A DNA stretch of 64,000 bases, from assembly GCA_947561715.1 (NCBI GenBank), contig OX387198.1:10354001-10418000 (forward strand). Reading direction: 5' to 3'. Position 1 is the stretch's first letter; every line of letters begins with the position of its first letter. The stretch is from Ascidia mentula. Taxonomy: Eukaryota; Chordata; Ascidiacea; Phlebobranchia; Ascidiidae. The notes beneath the pieces were generated by a model. It had not been told where the DNA came from. It ran no database searches and was given only the letters and a program-made list of their open reading frames with translations. The translations under genes were made by a program, and so were the position numbers. Of the stretch, positions 35,733 through 50,037 are shown piece by piece.

Positions 35733-37924
35733 GATGTTTCAACTTCTTGTACGTCAGCTTCGTGTCTTGCCAAATGTCCCAAATGAACTTTACCCCGCGC
35801 CCACAGTCGCGTTTTAAAGCCCTGGTGCCGTGGAGCACTGTCTACTCTTGCTAAACAAACCGTGCCATTTAATGACATCCCTGCTGCTCCATACACATCA
35901 TGTTACTGCGGTTCGCAGAAGTTTTACTGCCGCGTTGGCAATTCGCGTCACAATCACATGCACGGCGTGACGCATGCATGTGATCACGTGGTGTTGGTGG
36001 TAGTTGTTTCGCAACGAACAATCTGTCGCGCTGCCGTTTCCGGCTTTACCGAGGAAACCAAACCAGTGCACGGGATGTTGTCATTATGGTTCGTTTAATG
36101 CTCACGTGGCGGCTCACAAATTGCGGGAATAAAATGTATTGGCCGATAAAACTTAACGAGCATGATAGTGCATTAAGCTTAGGTAACCCACAACAATCCA
36201 TTGTAAAAATCTGTGCTTGGGATTAAAGCATACATCATTCATAATTCCTAACACGTGACACTCGCGACACACGCGACATATTGCATGGTGTTTTGCAAGC
36301 TTTGCTAGCAACCACCTTAGTAAATGATTGGTCCGGTGCATGCTTGCAACAAAGGTATTTTGTTGAGTGTGTCCCAACCCGTGAGCAATGTTTAGCACAC
36401 ATGCGCTTAGTTTATCATTGAATGGTGATAAACGATCCGGTTTTGATGATTTTATTGATGGCACATAGTTGGGAAGTACACGAGTTGCATGCCGCCGCTT
36501 TAGACTGTCAACCATTAAATAATGGCAAAACATTTGTGCCACGGCACATCCCCAGTTCGTAAGCTAAAGATTTGTTAGTCAAAAGTTTTGTCAAAAAATT
36601 GTGATATTTTAAGCCAAAAACCTATAGTCGCGTGAAAGCCCCCTAAAACATTTGCTCTCTTTTAAATTCCGGGCCGGCTACGTCAATTGATCGTGGCTCT
36701 GAATGCAAACAAGTGTATGAAAATGAATAAATCACAATTGTCGCTTTGCTTATAATTTCTGCCGTATTTAAAAAAAAAAAAATTTCAAATCAAAAAATAA
36801 ATCTTCTTTTTTCAATCTTATAACTGATTTAGAGCATACTTAATGATTGATTTTGGAAAGCGTCAAAACGAATAAAATGTTTAGAGCATTTCTTTTGCAA
36901 TGAAACTGAACACTTCTAATGCCTTGTCGCAGTTAAATGCGATCCCTCTGGACAGTGAAATTAAAAACAAACAGATTATGTCGTTTCAGGCATATAGCCT
37001 GCAACGAGCAAAGAGCACCTAACACAAAACTGTTCATAGCATCACACATAAACATCATATGTAAAACACTCCACCTAGCGAAAAATCTCCCCATTATTTT
37101 TAACCTATTGGAATGCATTTTGTCTTTTTCACAGATCGCATTGGCATTCTTTTATATACACGTTTAAAACGTTTGGCAAACTGTAACAACTGTTTACAAA
37201 AACTCCGATTGCTGCAGCGATGGAGTGTAACAAGCTTGCAATCTAAAAGGAGGTGCTTCAATAAGGAATGGATAAATAGAGGAATTTAGATTTTCTTTGC
37301 TATGTAAGGATTTAGTCGTCGGTGTATCCAATGCACGACAACCTGACTTTGATGGAATTATGTATTTAAACAGTGGAATGGGATGTTAATTATTGGTGCA
37401 AGTTTGTAAGCAAACACGACAAGCTTAAATCGGAGCGTGTGTGCGGCTTCAGGCCAACTTTTATTGCTTTGTTGCGGAAGCCCAATGAGATTGTTCGTTG
37501 CGTTGCTGGAACGCTGCAAGTAGCTACCTTTGCAAAGATTTTGTGAGAAACGTTGTAATATTAAAGCGGCGAATTAATGACAGGATGGAAAGGATTGTAT
37601 AAATTTGTATCGTAAAGTTGTCAATCACGTGTTTTACAGTGAGCTACAAACATGGCCACTGTTTCGACCTAACACTGGGTCTCATAAGTGCAGCTATGGT
37701 TTGACTTGACATGTTTTTACGTTTGTTTAGCGAAGACAAGTGCGGATAACTGTTTAAACAATAATTTGTCTGTATCGTCAACACATTAAATTGCCAACAG
37801 GCTTTATTCTCCGATGCATATTGAAACTACAGAGTAACATTTCCAGTTTTGCTACATCATTGCTTTGCAGGTTTTCACGTGGGTAAGGTAAAACTCGTGT
37901 GATAGTTAAAATTCACATAATAAA
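35733..37924. other. Intergenic between divergent genes
   Basis: Lies between the His/Pro-rich gene (minus) and SLC17 gene A (plus), so it should contain both promoters. Around 35950-35995 there are overlapping palindromic words, including gcatgc and a CACGTG E-box. No conserved frame is seen; a 129-codon minus-strand frame at 36153-36542 has no recognisable feature. Confidence 0.4.
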
Positions 37925-40622
37925 ATGTCTGATGACAAATCAATACCCGAGCCAAATGCAAAGGATACAGATAACATAATCGTGAAAGAGGTGAGTTTTG
38001 TTCCAGTAAAGGCAACTTCACTTTGTTTAGTATTTCGTAAACAAAGCCTGCATATTACTAAGTGTAAACACGAACTTGAACAGCTTGACGGTATTGTGCA
38101 AATGAGCAACAATTAAAAGCATAGTCCCTTGAATTAAGCCAAATATATTATCGTATACAACGGTCCAACAGCTACCTTTGCTACAGAAAACTTTAAATGA
38201 AATAAACTTTTGCCGCAGGAACCGACACCTGGTTGCTACGTAAAATCTCGCCATGTGTTGGCCTTCATGGGGTTTCTGGGCATGTTTAACGTCTATTCTC
38301 TTCGAACCAACCTTAGTGTTGCCATTGTTGCCATGGTGAACAGCACTGAAGATCTGAACGCTTCAGCCAACGGATCCAATGTTTGCCCTGATAGAGGAGC
38401 TGATTCTGGCTCGAGTGCCACCTCAGTACGGATACGAATACGAACTTTCGTTCAATGTAATACCTTGCATAAAAACTTTTCATTCGGTTTTACAGAACGG
38501 AGTTTTTCATTGGGGCTCCGTAGAACAGGGCCTGATTCTGGGATGCTACTTTTACGGTTACATCGTGAGCAACGTTCCCGGTGCTTGGCTAGCTAGAAAA
38601 ATCGGCTTCAAGAAGGTTTTCGGCGGTGCAATGTTCTTCTCCTCAATTCTAACCCTAGTAACACCTGTTGCCGCTTATGCCAGCTTTGATCTCTTCGTCG
38701 CGTTGAGGATTCTCCTCGGATTTTTTCAGGTGCTGTATTTCTAACCAGAAAATTCGTTTTCAACAATAATAGCGTAACCAACATTGGTAACAGGGGGTAT
38801 CATTTCCTACGATGCACGGTGCTTGGGGAGCCTGGGCGCCACCTATGGAGAGAAGCACCTTAATTGCAGCGCATATGTCCGGATCGAGTTTTGGAACTTG
38901 CGTAACTTTGCCACTAGCCGGTATCATCGCAGAGGATCTCGGATGGGAAGCAGTATTTTATTTTACCGGTACATAAGCGTTCAAAGTATTAACTTAAAAC
39001 GGCCTTTTTTTTCTGGAATGACCTCAATGGGGTAGAAAATTTGCCTTATTTACGCTTTCATTTATTCAAGTGGAAAACACTCCGAACTTCTGGTTTAACG
39101 TGTTTTCAAGCAACATCACTGTACAGTCCTAAGCGAATGTATACAGCGTTTTAAATGGGAGTAACACAGTGTTCCATACCCCGTAAGATAAAACATTATA
39201 ATCACAATGGTATAGGTGGTGCCGCGCTCTTGTGGACAATTGCCTGGTTCTTGATCGTCCACGACACACCAGATCAACACCCACGCATCTCGGAACAGGA
39301 GAAAACGTACATAAAGGAAAGCATTGGGCTTAACAAGCCTAAAGACGAGGTTCGTACTTCCGATTTCCGCGGCATTCCTCACTTTAATCAGAAAAATAAT
39401 CACACAGAACGTACGTCACCGAACACCGTGGCTGTCTATGCTTACGTCACTTCCCCTGTTGGGAATATTGAGTGGACACTTTGCAAGCAACTGGGGAAAC
39501 TACACACTCATAACGATGCTCCCCACTTACATGAGCACAATACTGAAGTTCAACCTAGCGGCGGTATTCGTGTTCTTTTCACATTTCGAATCTCGTCGGC
39601 GATTAGACGAGTTGATAATATTTGCTTTTCTTTCCCACAGAGTGGAATCTTGTCCTCCCTCCCTTACATTCTCCAGTGGATTTTCACTGTTGTTGGGGGT
39701 TACATCACTGACATAATTCGGGCAAAGAGAGTGACGTCAACGATTGTAATCAGGAAGATCAACACTACTCTGGGATTGGGCATTCCAGCTCTGTTCGTCG
39801 TGTTGGCTGGTTATATTGGCTGCGACGCTGCCGCTGCAATAGCGTTCTTTTCTTTGTCAGTGGCTTTCAATGCTCTTACAGGTTAGATCTAAGTGTGACA
39901 GGTTATAAAATTTAGTCAATTTATCTTCACAGTAGTGTTTATGATTGAGCATAATAGGGCACTGCGCCGTGAGATTTTTCAGATCTCTCTGCAACTTGTC
40001 AGGAAAAGTGGCTGTTCTAGCTTGGTTGTAATGCCTTAGCTGCTATGCCTTCGAACCTAATGCGTTTTTTAGTCAATAAGTGTACTTGGTTTAAACGTAC
40101 AATGGTAGATTCATGGCTCGGGAAAGATCATAGGCTCCAAGCATTTTGTACCAAAACTGACGGCGACAGCTATGCAAAAAATGTAACAATGTTCGTTTCT
40201 TTTCTATGATGAAGGCACCTGTTTTACTTTACACTTCCCCTTATTTGATAATAAATTGGCGGTTTTAGTTCCTGGATGTAAGGCCAACCCTGTGGACATA
40301 GCTCCGAAATACGGTGGAATTATTTATGGAATGTCCAACACCATTGCAAATATCCCCGGTTTTCTCGCACCATTGGTGGTTGGAGTTCTCTTGGAAGACA
40401 ATGTAAGGAAAAAACCTAAACCATAATTAATGTCAATCATCATATCGTATAAAATCACATTTTGCCATCTTTCAGAACTCGCTGACTCAATGGCAGACAG
40501 TGTTTTGGATATCGGCCGGAGTGTACCTTGCAGGGGCCCTCATATATCTAATCTTTGGATCCGGAGTCGAACAGCCTTGGGCTAAAGGAGACATAATAGA
40601 AATGAAAAAAGGTGCATGTTGA
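37925..40622 (+). CDS. SLC17 family transporter, array gene A (sialin-like)
   Basis: Major-facilitator anion transporter with about 12 membrane helices. Nine exons: 37925-37990, 38219-38425, 38496-38729, 38794-38968, 39216-39349, 39408-39563, 39641-39881, 40269-40402, 40476-40622; 497 residues. Family signatures: TM1 [14 protein letters not shown] followed by a glycosylation-site-rich first loop, SNVPGAWLA in TM2-3, TM4 region [26 protein letters not shown] in TM7, and [12 protein letters not shown] in TM10. Gene A alone keeps the PPMERS form of the motif that is typical of SLC17 proteins, so it is the best candidate for the ancestral function (H+- or Na+-coupled organic anion transport in lysosomal, vesicular or plasma membranes). 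Most diverged member of the array and first in order; ends KGAC without the extra exon seen in C-F. Confidence 0.9.
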
Positions 40623-43196
40623 TGTTGATGTTATGTTTACACCAAAAAAATATAAATGTTGGTGGTGGGCTGCATACAGTACACAGTGCACCGCCCTACT
40701 ATGTTTTACAAGTGTAGCTGGTGACTGGGCCATTTCACTATGTGGTGACTTTAGGAAGTTGAGTAACCTATGTGTGTTATATTTTACCGTGGTTCATCTC
40801 AATTCGTTTATAACTAGTTTGATATTCAACGGATAAACGTTGACAGCAAAGTCATTACAGTTCTTGGGCATTAACTGCCTACAGATAAGAACGGATACGG
40901 CGAAACAGTGTGTATTGTCTGTAGCTCACTGATTTTTATTGATTCATTTGCGTGCATTAATAATTTAAAATTTGTTTTGGCAGATAACTCGAATATACAA
41001 GAAGAAGAAGATGGGACCAAGTTTTAAACATAACATTTAATACACGCTTAATGCATATCAAAGTCACGCAAATCTTTTTAGGAATATAAGCACAGTAATA
41101 CTTTCATGTCGTTGATACATTACTGCTATTAGTTTTGGTTTTTCTTTGAAGTTGCTGATATTGGAGGTGGAAGTAAATTTTGAATTTTATGTAAACCTAT
41201 GGTTCCTATCGAGGGTAGAAAGATTTTCAAAACGTGAGGTTCGAAAAGCGGTTTAATTACGCTGTGGCGGCTCGGCAACGCATTTGTTTTTGTTGCTGTC
41301 CGGGCAATAAGTTTTCCGAAGACCTGCACAACTGACATGTTTCGCCGAAGTGTTTATTTGCATCCTTTCGAAGGGTGTTCCTTTTTTTCGTTGGTATTCC
41401 TTGCCCAATTAGGTAGGCGAAAAGTTGATTGCAATAAAACCAGAAGATACCCAGAAGCGCAGCTTTAATACTTTGATAATGTGCCAATTCAAAGCTGAGA
41501 CCTATACAGTTTCATCAGAATTTCGCAACACGTTGAACAAACGATAAACCATAAAAAGGGTGCCAAATATCTGGAGTTGATAACTTAAAAAAATGATCAA
41601 CAGCATCCTAGCTTTGGCTTTCCTTTTCATAAAAAGGGCTTCTTTAAATAGATTGCCGATCCAGTGAAGCAATATTGAAAATGGTTTTATGTCATGTAAT
41701 TTATTGAATTCGATGAACTTGCCGCTTGATTCGATAACTCCTTGCAATTGGTTGATTTCCACGTTGTTTCATTGCTCTTGTTAGTTTCCTGGTTTTTAAA
41801 CATCTTTATTCAATCTGGGGAAAGAAATATTATAGGTAGTGTTGTCTATTTCAAAAATCTATTTTATACAACATAATGACAATATTGTTTAAGAATTCTT
41901 TTGAAGAAAGAAAAATATTCTACAATTCTAAATGGATATAAGTTTCATGTCTATTGTTAAACAAAAAACACCATGACTTTGAATAAATTAAAGTTTCCTG
42001 TTCACATTTATTTGCAAAAACAATGTACAAGGGACAGATATTTTTGTACAGATATTTTTACGCAAAACTTTCTACGTCTTAAATAAAACCACAGAAAAAC
42101 GCATGTGTAAACTTTCGAAGATATATTTTCCTCTCATCGGTGATTTAGCGCACACACGAAAGAAGACTAACGTAGTCAAGTCGAGTACGATTTGCTTTTT
42201 TCTCGTTCCTCTCTCTCTTATGTACACAAGTCGGGTACGACTCTCTCTCGCGCGCGCGCGCAGACAGCAATGTTTGACTCCTGTAATTTAGTTGAGGATG
42301 CACAACACTTCGGGCGGCATTTTGGGTCAGAGAAGCCTCAGGGGCTGCAGCAGATCAGTTTGCCGTTTTGAAATTTGCAATGATTAAAATTCATTTTCTT
42401 CACTGCGCAGTTAAACCAACCAAACATATGTTCATTAGTTCTCCTCGATATGCGATAAAAGTCCACGATCGTTTTGGTGTAGGACACCACAAGCCTGATT
42501 GCTAGAGTTCCCATCTGAGAGATATGTAAAAATGGCAACTTGCCTTCTTTCTTTTTTCGTCGTGCCCGACTTGTCTACGTAAGTCCTTCTTTCATAAAGT
42601 TTGGTGTAGCAGTTCAACCGTAAAGTGCAATATTATAACTTCATACTCTTGTTCCAGATGAGATCAAAGAATCAACACAGTTTGTGAAACATACGCTTTT
42701 GACGCTGGAGGCCATTCAGTTGAGGCAGCTGGAATATGTACTGTTGAGAATCATTACCGTTTCGTGCGAAGTTCAAGGCATCAATGCGTGAAAGGAATTT
42801 CAGGCCTTGCTTCAGTCAGACAATGGTGGGTTACAACTTACAATGGCGTGAATTGCTAGCTGTATAGTACGCAACGGATCTAGTTACGTGTACCGTCAAT
42901 GCTGTTATTGTGCTATCATGAGCATTTAGAGACGGCTTAGAGCTAACTGGTTTTGACGTACGGAAGTAATAATGTAACATCAAGCGAATTGTCGTACAGT
43001 TTGTTGCAGCCTTTCCTGCAATTCTGAAGCGCAAAAACCGCTGACATAACCTCCCATGAGAGCGCATCCTGTTACCACAGCTGAAAAGCCACAGCAATAG
43101 TTTACCACAGTCCCAGTGCAGCACTATGCAGTAGCCCTATGCTGTAGTTTCGATGATTTCCGTTTCCCAGTTAAACTTGTCTGTCATTTATTAGCA
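40623..43196. other. Intergenic between SLC17 genes A and B
   Basis: Two adjacent minus-strand frames at 41502-41762 and 41257-41487 each have a hydrophobic stretch (LLIIFLSYQLQIFGTLF; LLGIFWFYCNQLFAYLI) and lie 15 bp apart in different frames, like one short membrane protein broken by a frameshift or splice. No start, homology or splice sites support a gene. Confidence 0.3.
42237..42262. repeat. Dinucleotide microsatellite (CT then CG)
   Basis: A short run of ct repeats passes directly into cg repeats. Alternating CG is able to adopt Z-form DNA, though this run is short. Confidence 0.75.
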
Positions 43197-46100
43197 ATGG
43201 ATACTAAGAGAGAGTTGGGGACGTTTGCACGACATGAAAAGAAAGCGGTAAGTTGTATTGTAACTGCTGTATGATTTGAACAATATCTTTCGTTGTGCGT
43301 TACGAGGTTTTAACCAATAAAATATAAAATATTTGGAATGAAATCGTCTGTAGCAAAAAACTGCATCGCGATTGACCGAAAGGTCAGTGGCCAATCCTAA
43401 CTGCGAACAGGATTTGCCTCCACATATTATACTGAACGTTGCTCACGCTTTCGAAAACAGGAACTTAAAAAAATGTAATGCTTTCTGCTGTTGCTACTGT
43501 TATGCACTACAGATTACCAAGGCACAAACAGTGGGACTTTACTATTATTGTGTTATAATTAATTCATGAAATTGAAGAAATTGCTTCATATTTTTAAAGA
43601 AATACGATGTTTGTAAACAAATATCTAATCTTTCACAACTACAATCTTTCAGCTATATTGTTTTTAAATGCCTCATTATTTGCAGGTTTCCCAACACAAA
43701 TGTTACATCAAGAAGCGGCATGTTTTTGCAGTGATGATGTTCTCGTCAGTTTTTAACATGTTTACAACAAGGGCAAGCCTCAGCGTGGCGATTGTCGCCA
43801 TGGTAAATACAACCGCAAACGTAACTGCACAGGAAAACACCAATGAATCAGCTTTGTGTCCCAGAAAAATTGCTGTCAACACAGCGAAGCCACCAACCGT
43901 AAGAGGTTTTTGTTATTCAAATCATTTCCTTAGGCGAAGTTACCATTTTTCGCTCTTGCTGTTGTAGAATGGCATATTCCTGTGGGACTCCACAAGTCAA
44001 GGCCTTCTACTGGGTTCGTATTATTATGGTTATATGTTGACAAATCTTCCAGGCGCTTGGATGTCTCGTCGGTTCGGAATTAGAAGAGTCCTGTTAGTTG
44101 CAAATCTGCTTACCACAGTTACGACTTTACTCACACCATTCGTTGCCTATCAAAGCTTCGGGTTTCTCGTGGCACTGCGCGTATTTCTTGGTCTTGTTCA
44201 GGTAGAATTATTTTCAGGAATCCTGTTGCAAGTTTGTTCTTAATGTTGTTGTTTTTTTGACAGGGGCCAATTTATACTTCAACCGTGGGATCGTGGGGTG
44301 TTTGGGCTCCAATCCAAGAACAAAGTTTCCTAATTGCCACCACGTTTGCTGGTTCAAGTTTCGGCACTTGCCTTTCGATGGTATTGTCTGGATTGATTGC
44401 TGGAGGCTTTGGCTGGGAAAATGTGTTTTATGTCACAGGTAATTTATACTTTCGGGCATTCATTCGAACAATGTTTCCATTTAGCCCAAGACTATAGTTA
44501 AAAGAAAGTTTGTACTGACGTTTGTTATGAGGTAAACTTTAAAACAATGCATGGAACCTGGTGTAAAGCTGCAAAACAAAGTTGGTGTTAGTTGTTGCAA
44601 CATGATCTTTGTAAAGATTTACGTTTACACAATTCTGGATCATTTTGCGCCTTGCCAGGTTGTAAACTTTACGACCACAGTAAGGCAACTTACTCCAGAA
44701 ACTCGTGATACCGTTTCACTGACTTGTGCTATATTATCTACTTCAGGCGGCTTATCCGGGGTAATCACCGTCCTGTGGTTTTTCCTTGTCTATGATTCAC
44801 CCGAGGTACATCCACGAATATCGGACGACGAACGGCAGTACATCAGTAAAAACAATGGTATTCACACTCAAGCTGTAAAAAATAATGTTGAGAAAAGCGA
44901 CTATAAGAGCAAGGTAAAAGTAGTAGAAGTTGACCGCATTCAAATGCATGCAAATGATAAGAATCTTTTTCATGGCGCAGCAAATGCGGATACCGTGGGT
45001 TTCGATTATGACATCACCTCCAGTGTGTGCAATGTTCATCAGTCATTTCTGCTTGAATTTTGGTGCTTACATCCTTTTGGCCATGCTGCCAACGTACATG
45101 AACGTCATTCTAAGATTTGACGTGGCGTCGGTAAGTGTACAAAAGTTCTGGTTTGCTGCATTGTAAATCAACCGAAGACTAATTCATCGAAACTAAATAC
45201 CAGAGGGCTTGCTCTTCCCATTGAGCAATAGGGAATGAAGACAGGTTTTAGTTACGGTTAAAAACTATGGTACAAATTGCCAGGTTACCTTCCCTTGATT
45301 ATTAAGGATAACAAAACAAAAAGTGTTTTTAAAATCACTTAGTTAATCTACAGCATTGCAACAGCCTATAATAAACAAAAGTATAATGTGTTATCATGAT
45401 TGTTAATTTTGTGATGATATATGATATCACTTGCAAATTAATCACACCGAGTATCAGCAGCACCCAAACATACGTGGAAGTCTTATCGTTGATAAAGTAA
45501 GACTTCAATTTAGCAAATCACCGATTGATCTTTTGCAGAGTGGAGGGTTGTCGGCGCTTCCCTACGTCACTGAGTGGGTATTTTCTATTGGTGTTGGATG
45601 CTTAACCGACATGGTTCGACGCAAAAGGTGGACTTCACAAACAGTCTTGCGGAAATTTAACACAATTGTGGGGGAGATATTTCCAGCCTTGTTTATTGTC
45701 CTGGCAGGTTACATTGGGTGTAATTCGATTGCAGCCGTTTTGTTTTTCACCCTTGCGGTTGGGTTTCAGGCAGTCACAGGTAACTACATACGAAGGCACT
45801 GTGTTTTGGGGTTGAGGTATAGCTAAGTGTTGGGTTCAAGCGTAAATATTAACGCCTGTCTGAGCTAAGTGTAATATATAACGTATAGATAATTATATTT
45901 ATACCATTTAGGCCTTTTCGTTAGGTTCCTCGTTACAAATTTGAAAGCACTGTTTGAATTTGTTTATCAAACAATGTCAAACTCAATTGTTTAGGCCTGT
46001 ATGCTAACGCAAAGCAACTTACTCAATATATCGCTCTGCAGCTTGCGGTTGCCGTGCCAACGCAGTGGACATCGCACCGGCCTACAGTGAAATCGTATTT

Positions 46101-46450
46101 GGAATGTCAAACACTTTTGCAAACATTCCGGGGTTTCTAGCGCCTTTAGCGGCTGGATTTTTGCTGGAAAAAGATGTAAGTCAGGGAACTTGTGTTCAAC
46201 AATTTAATTACTTACTCTACTGAACAAATGTGGGTTGCAGTAATATATATTGTAAAACACAACAACACATTTGTAAACAAAGCAATTTTTTAAGAGTTCC
46301 ATTAACGGATGGCGCAGGCTGTTTTGGATATCTGGAGGAATTTATGCGTTCGGAGCCTTAGTGTTTGTCATCTTCGGTTCGGGCAAAGCACAGGATTGGG
46401 CGACGCGTGAAGAAACCACGCAAACGCAAGCCGAAGATAAAATGCTGTAA
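43197..46450 (+). CDS. SLC17 family transporter, array gene B
   Basis: Nine exons: 43197-43247, 43686-43898, 43968-44201, 44264-44438, 44747-44913, 44981-45130, 45539-45779, 46042-46175, 46295-46450; 506 residues starting MDTKRELGTF. Exon lengths 3, 4, 7 and 8 (234, 175, 241, 134 bp) match the other array members exactly. The TM4-region motif is WAPIQEQS, with Gln where gene A has Arg. The TM7 His is kept (FISHFCLNFG). It ends AEDKML, without a tenth exon. Intermediate between A and the C-G group. Its last two exons were copied into the remnant at 50038. Confidence 0.9.
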
Positions 46451-47011
46451 AGCAAACTAAACAATTAGCCAATGATAGATAACTGCATTTGACGTTTGCA
46501 AACGTTTTTTTGTTTCTCAGCTCTGCAGTAAAAGTAAAGATTAAAATTTACTCTGTGTTGGGACGACGGGCCAATGCATTGAATTACACATACCTGCTTC
46601 GAAAGAAAATTTTTAGGAATATTGCCCAAATTCAATATTCGACGTATGAGAATTGAGTGTGTGCTTCTTATTGGTCCTATTCGTTTGCATTTGTTGATGG
46701 CGCATTTTATTAACTGTTAATTTTCCAGTCTGCAATTGCAATGAAATATCCAGAATGAGTAACGAAGGTCTTTTACACAACAGACACAGAGCAATGCATT
46801 GTAGGGGGCTATTCGTATGACAAGAGTGACAAGGAAAAAAGGCAGACTTTGACCACAATTATTTGCTTGAGTGCCAGTGCGGAAATTTTAACACAGGCGA
46901 AATCCATAGTCAGCATATATACAAGACAAGCAAAGTGAGAAACGCGCAGACAAAATTTACTTGGTAGAAAATCAATATATGTCCTTGAAGATTCGTCGCA
47001 ACCAAATAACC

Positions 47012-49965
47012 ATGGTGAAGAATTCTGACAATGTTATTTCTCAAGAGGTACGTTAACGAAATCAGTTTAGTGGTTGGCTGCACACAGATGTTACTCGAGT
47101 TGACGGTCGGGGCGGGTTCAGGCCAGTTTCGCGATTAGTCGCGACTGCTGCAGAGGCTTTTTTGAGGGGCGGGACTAAAATATGCGGTCTGATTACGACG
47201 CTGGTTGACGCAGTAAGGTATCTTGTTGCACATATAGGCTGCATATATTCATTGGCATAGCCAATGGGTGGCACGGGGTCTACGCCTCTCACCTAACAAA
47301 TCTCAGAGGTAAAGTTCCGTAAGTTGGGGCTTTTCCTTTCGATCGATGCAAATCCGTCATTTGATTTCACCAATCAAAGTTTTCGATGGGCATAGACATT
47401 GAAGTGTTCTTATCGTGTCGGAAATACTTTGACAAATTTCGGTCGGGCAAATGCTGATAAATTCTAGTTTGTTTCTGCAGCAAACAACTCCGGGATGTTA
47501 CATCAAAGCAAGACATACACTGGCAGTTATGTTGTTCGCCGTTGTTTTTAACCTGCATTGCTCAAGGTCAAATCTGAGTGTCGCAATCGTTGCTATGGTA
47601 AATGCCACTAAAGAGCAGACTGTTGGCAACCAATCATACACATGTCATGCCAGGAGTTCAGGAAATTCATCCACGCCTTCTTCGGTAAGAAATACAAAAT
47701 ATTGAGGATTTTGTTTTAAGTATGTTCAGGTAAAAAACTAACGCGTTGACTTATATCGTGTTTGCATGCGTAGCCGATTTTCTCTAATTTTTGCGATGAA
47801 TCACATTTTTTACCAGAATGGAGTGTTTTCATGGAGCTCCGCGGAACAGGGACTTTTATTGAGTGGTTATTACTACGGCTACGTGATTACAAACGTTCCT
47901 GGAGCTTGGTTAGCTCTGCGCTTTGGCTTCAGCAAAGTTGTACTTGTGGCGTGTACGCTTTCCACGGCTCTAACATTATTGACACCAATTGCTGCAAACC
48001 AGAGCTTAGGGCTCCTCTTGGCTTTACGCATTTGCCTTGGCTTGGTTCAGGTATAACCAACGTTGTAATATTATTGCTTAATAAACATATTTTTGATTTA
48101 TTACCAAATTAAATTAATGTATATTTTGCAGGGACCAATTTTCCCCTCTGCATTCGGTTCATGGAAAGAATGGGCTCCGAAACAAGAGCAGTCAACTCTA
48201 ATGGCAACAACGTTTTCAGCAGCAAGCGTAGGAAATTGCTTCACGCTTGCGTTTTCAGGATTGATTGCAGCCGGTCTGGGATGGGAAGGGGTGTTTTACC
48301 TCACAGGTAGTTTATGGAGAAAAGATTTTGGAGAAAAGAATGAGACGTGATAAAAACGATCAGTGAACTGGGTCGCCGTCGTTGCCAAAGTACTTTTTTG
48401 AATTTGTATTTGTGTCATGGCATGCTTGATAACTTCAGACCATCTAAAAATAACCGTGTTCCAGGTGGAATATCGGGATTCATTGTAGTGTTGTGGTTTT
48501 TCTTTGTTTACGATTCTCCTGATGACCACCCAAGAATATCAGTGGAGGAAAGACGTTACATCACAGAAAACAACAGCGGGAGAATGTCCCACACCCAGAA
48601 AGGAAACACAATTCCCTGCAACACAACCACCAGCAACGACAAAGCGACAGAAGCAAACACAGGAAATAAAATGGTGAGAAACAAAAATCAAATGTCGTTT
48701 ATTGAAACCATGTCCCAGTACATTAACTTGGAAGTAGATCAAAAAATTCATGTGTCACAGAAAGTTCCTTGGATCTCAATATTCACCTCTCCTCCAATCC
48801 TTGCGATTGTTGTCAGCCACTTTTGTGTTAACTATGGTAGTTACACGTTGTTAACTATGCTGCCAACCTACATGGCCAGAGCACTTAAACTTGACATTGC
48901 ATCAGTAAGTCCCATTTCATTAACTATTGTGCAAGCTCCGACGTCAATTATGTTTCACAGAGCGGGTTCCTATCAGCTCTTCCTTATATTCTGGAATGGA
49001 TGTTTACAATAGGAATAGGTATGATCACTGACCTTGTGCGGCGAAGGAAATTAACTTCTACGACAGTTATACGAAAAGTCAACACAACTGTAGGAGAACT
49101 CGTACCTGCTCTTTTTGTTGTTCTAGCAGGTTACATTGGGTGTAACTCCACTGCAGCTGTTTCGTTTTTTACATTGGCTGTCGGATTTCAAGCTGCATCA
49201 GGTGCTTACAACTATTCTAAAATGTTAGTTTAAAAAAACAAATAACAATACTACCTATCAAGTCAGGGTCACTGTATCCGATTGGGGGGAAATGGCTTCG
49301 ACAAGCTTTAACTAAGATGTCGCAATTTCGTCAAAATTTCAAGTTTTGATTTTCAGTTAGTGGATGTCGGGCTAATGCAGTAGACATTGCACCAGCTTAT
49401 TCCGGAGTTGTGTACGCAATATCAAACACGATCTCCAACACATCTGGTTTTCTGGCACCTCTCATTGCTGGACTGATACTTGATAAAGAGGTATGTGTTG
49501 TAACACAGCGCTACCTGTAGAAATATCACGTACAGTAAGCAAACTGCCAACTTAGAAAATAATTAAAATACTCATGGTTTCTTAAATTAGGCAGGAAGCT
49601 AAAAACTCCACTGGAAAACAAAATGTCAGAGACACATTAACAATAAAATTATTTATTTGTTTTTAAACGCGCCATCTTGTAAAGGATTCTATCAAGGGGT
49701 GGCAAACGATATTTTGGATTTCTGCTGGAATCTACATGTTTGGTGCTGTTGTTTTTCTTCTACTTGGATCTGGTAAAGAACAAAAATGGGCGAAAGTCGA
49801 GGAAAACTTGAAGCAACTCAACGAAGGTAATTCAATAAAGTTTGTTTTGCTTGAAAAAAGCATCAGACGATTAGGAAAGAGCGTTGGGATATTTGCTGAC
49901 ATGTGTACTGTTTTTATTGGTCAGGTGAAGTCAACTCAGCATTTGAAGATAACACGCAAATTTAA
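47012..49965 (+). CDS. SLC17 family transporter, array gene C
   Basis: Ten exons: 47012-47047, 47481-47684, 47817-48050, 48132-48306, 48465-48673, 48761-48904, 48961-49201, 49357-49490, 49685-49826, 49925-49965; 519 residues, start MVKNSDNVIS. Intron 48674-48760 happens to be open in frame (87 bp, no stop), so retained-intron transcripts would add 29 residues; the same intron in gene D has a stop, which favours splicing as the normal form. The cytoplasmic loop coded by exon 5 is Thr/Asn-rich. The last exon encodes GEVNSAFEDNTQI, a possible class I PDZ ligand. Confidence 0.9.
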
Positions 49966-50037
49966 ATCCTATTTATGTGCCTCGTTTGCTTATGTTGTGG
50001 TTCATGAATCACCATAAATTGTGACTCACTCATGAAC

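Noticed and set aside
36153..36542. Minus-strand frame of 129 codons starting MAQMFCHYLM
   Set aside because: No domain, repeat, signal peptide or splice context; composition looks like chance in a spacer.
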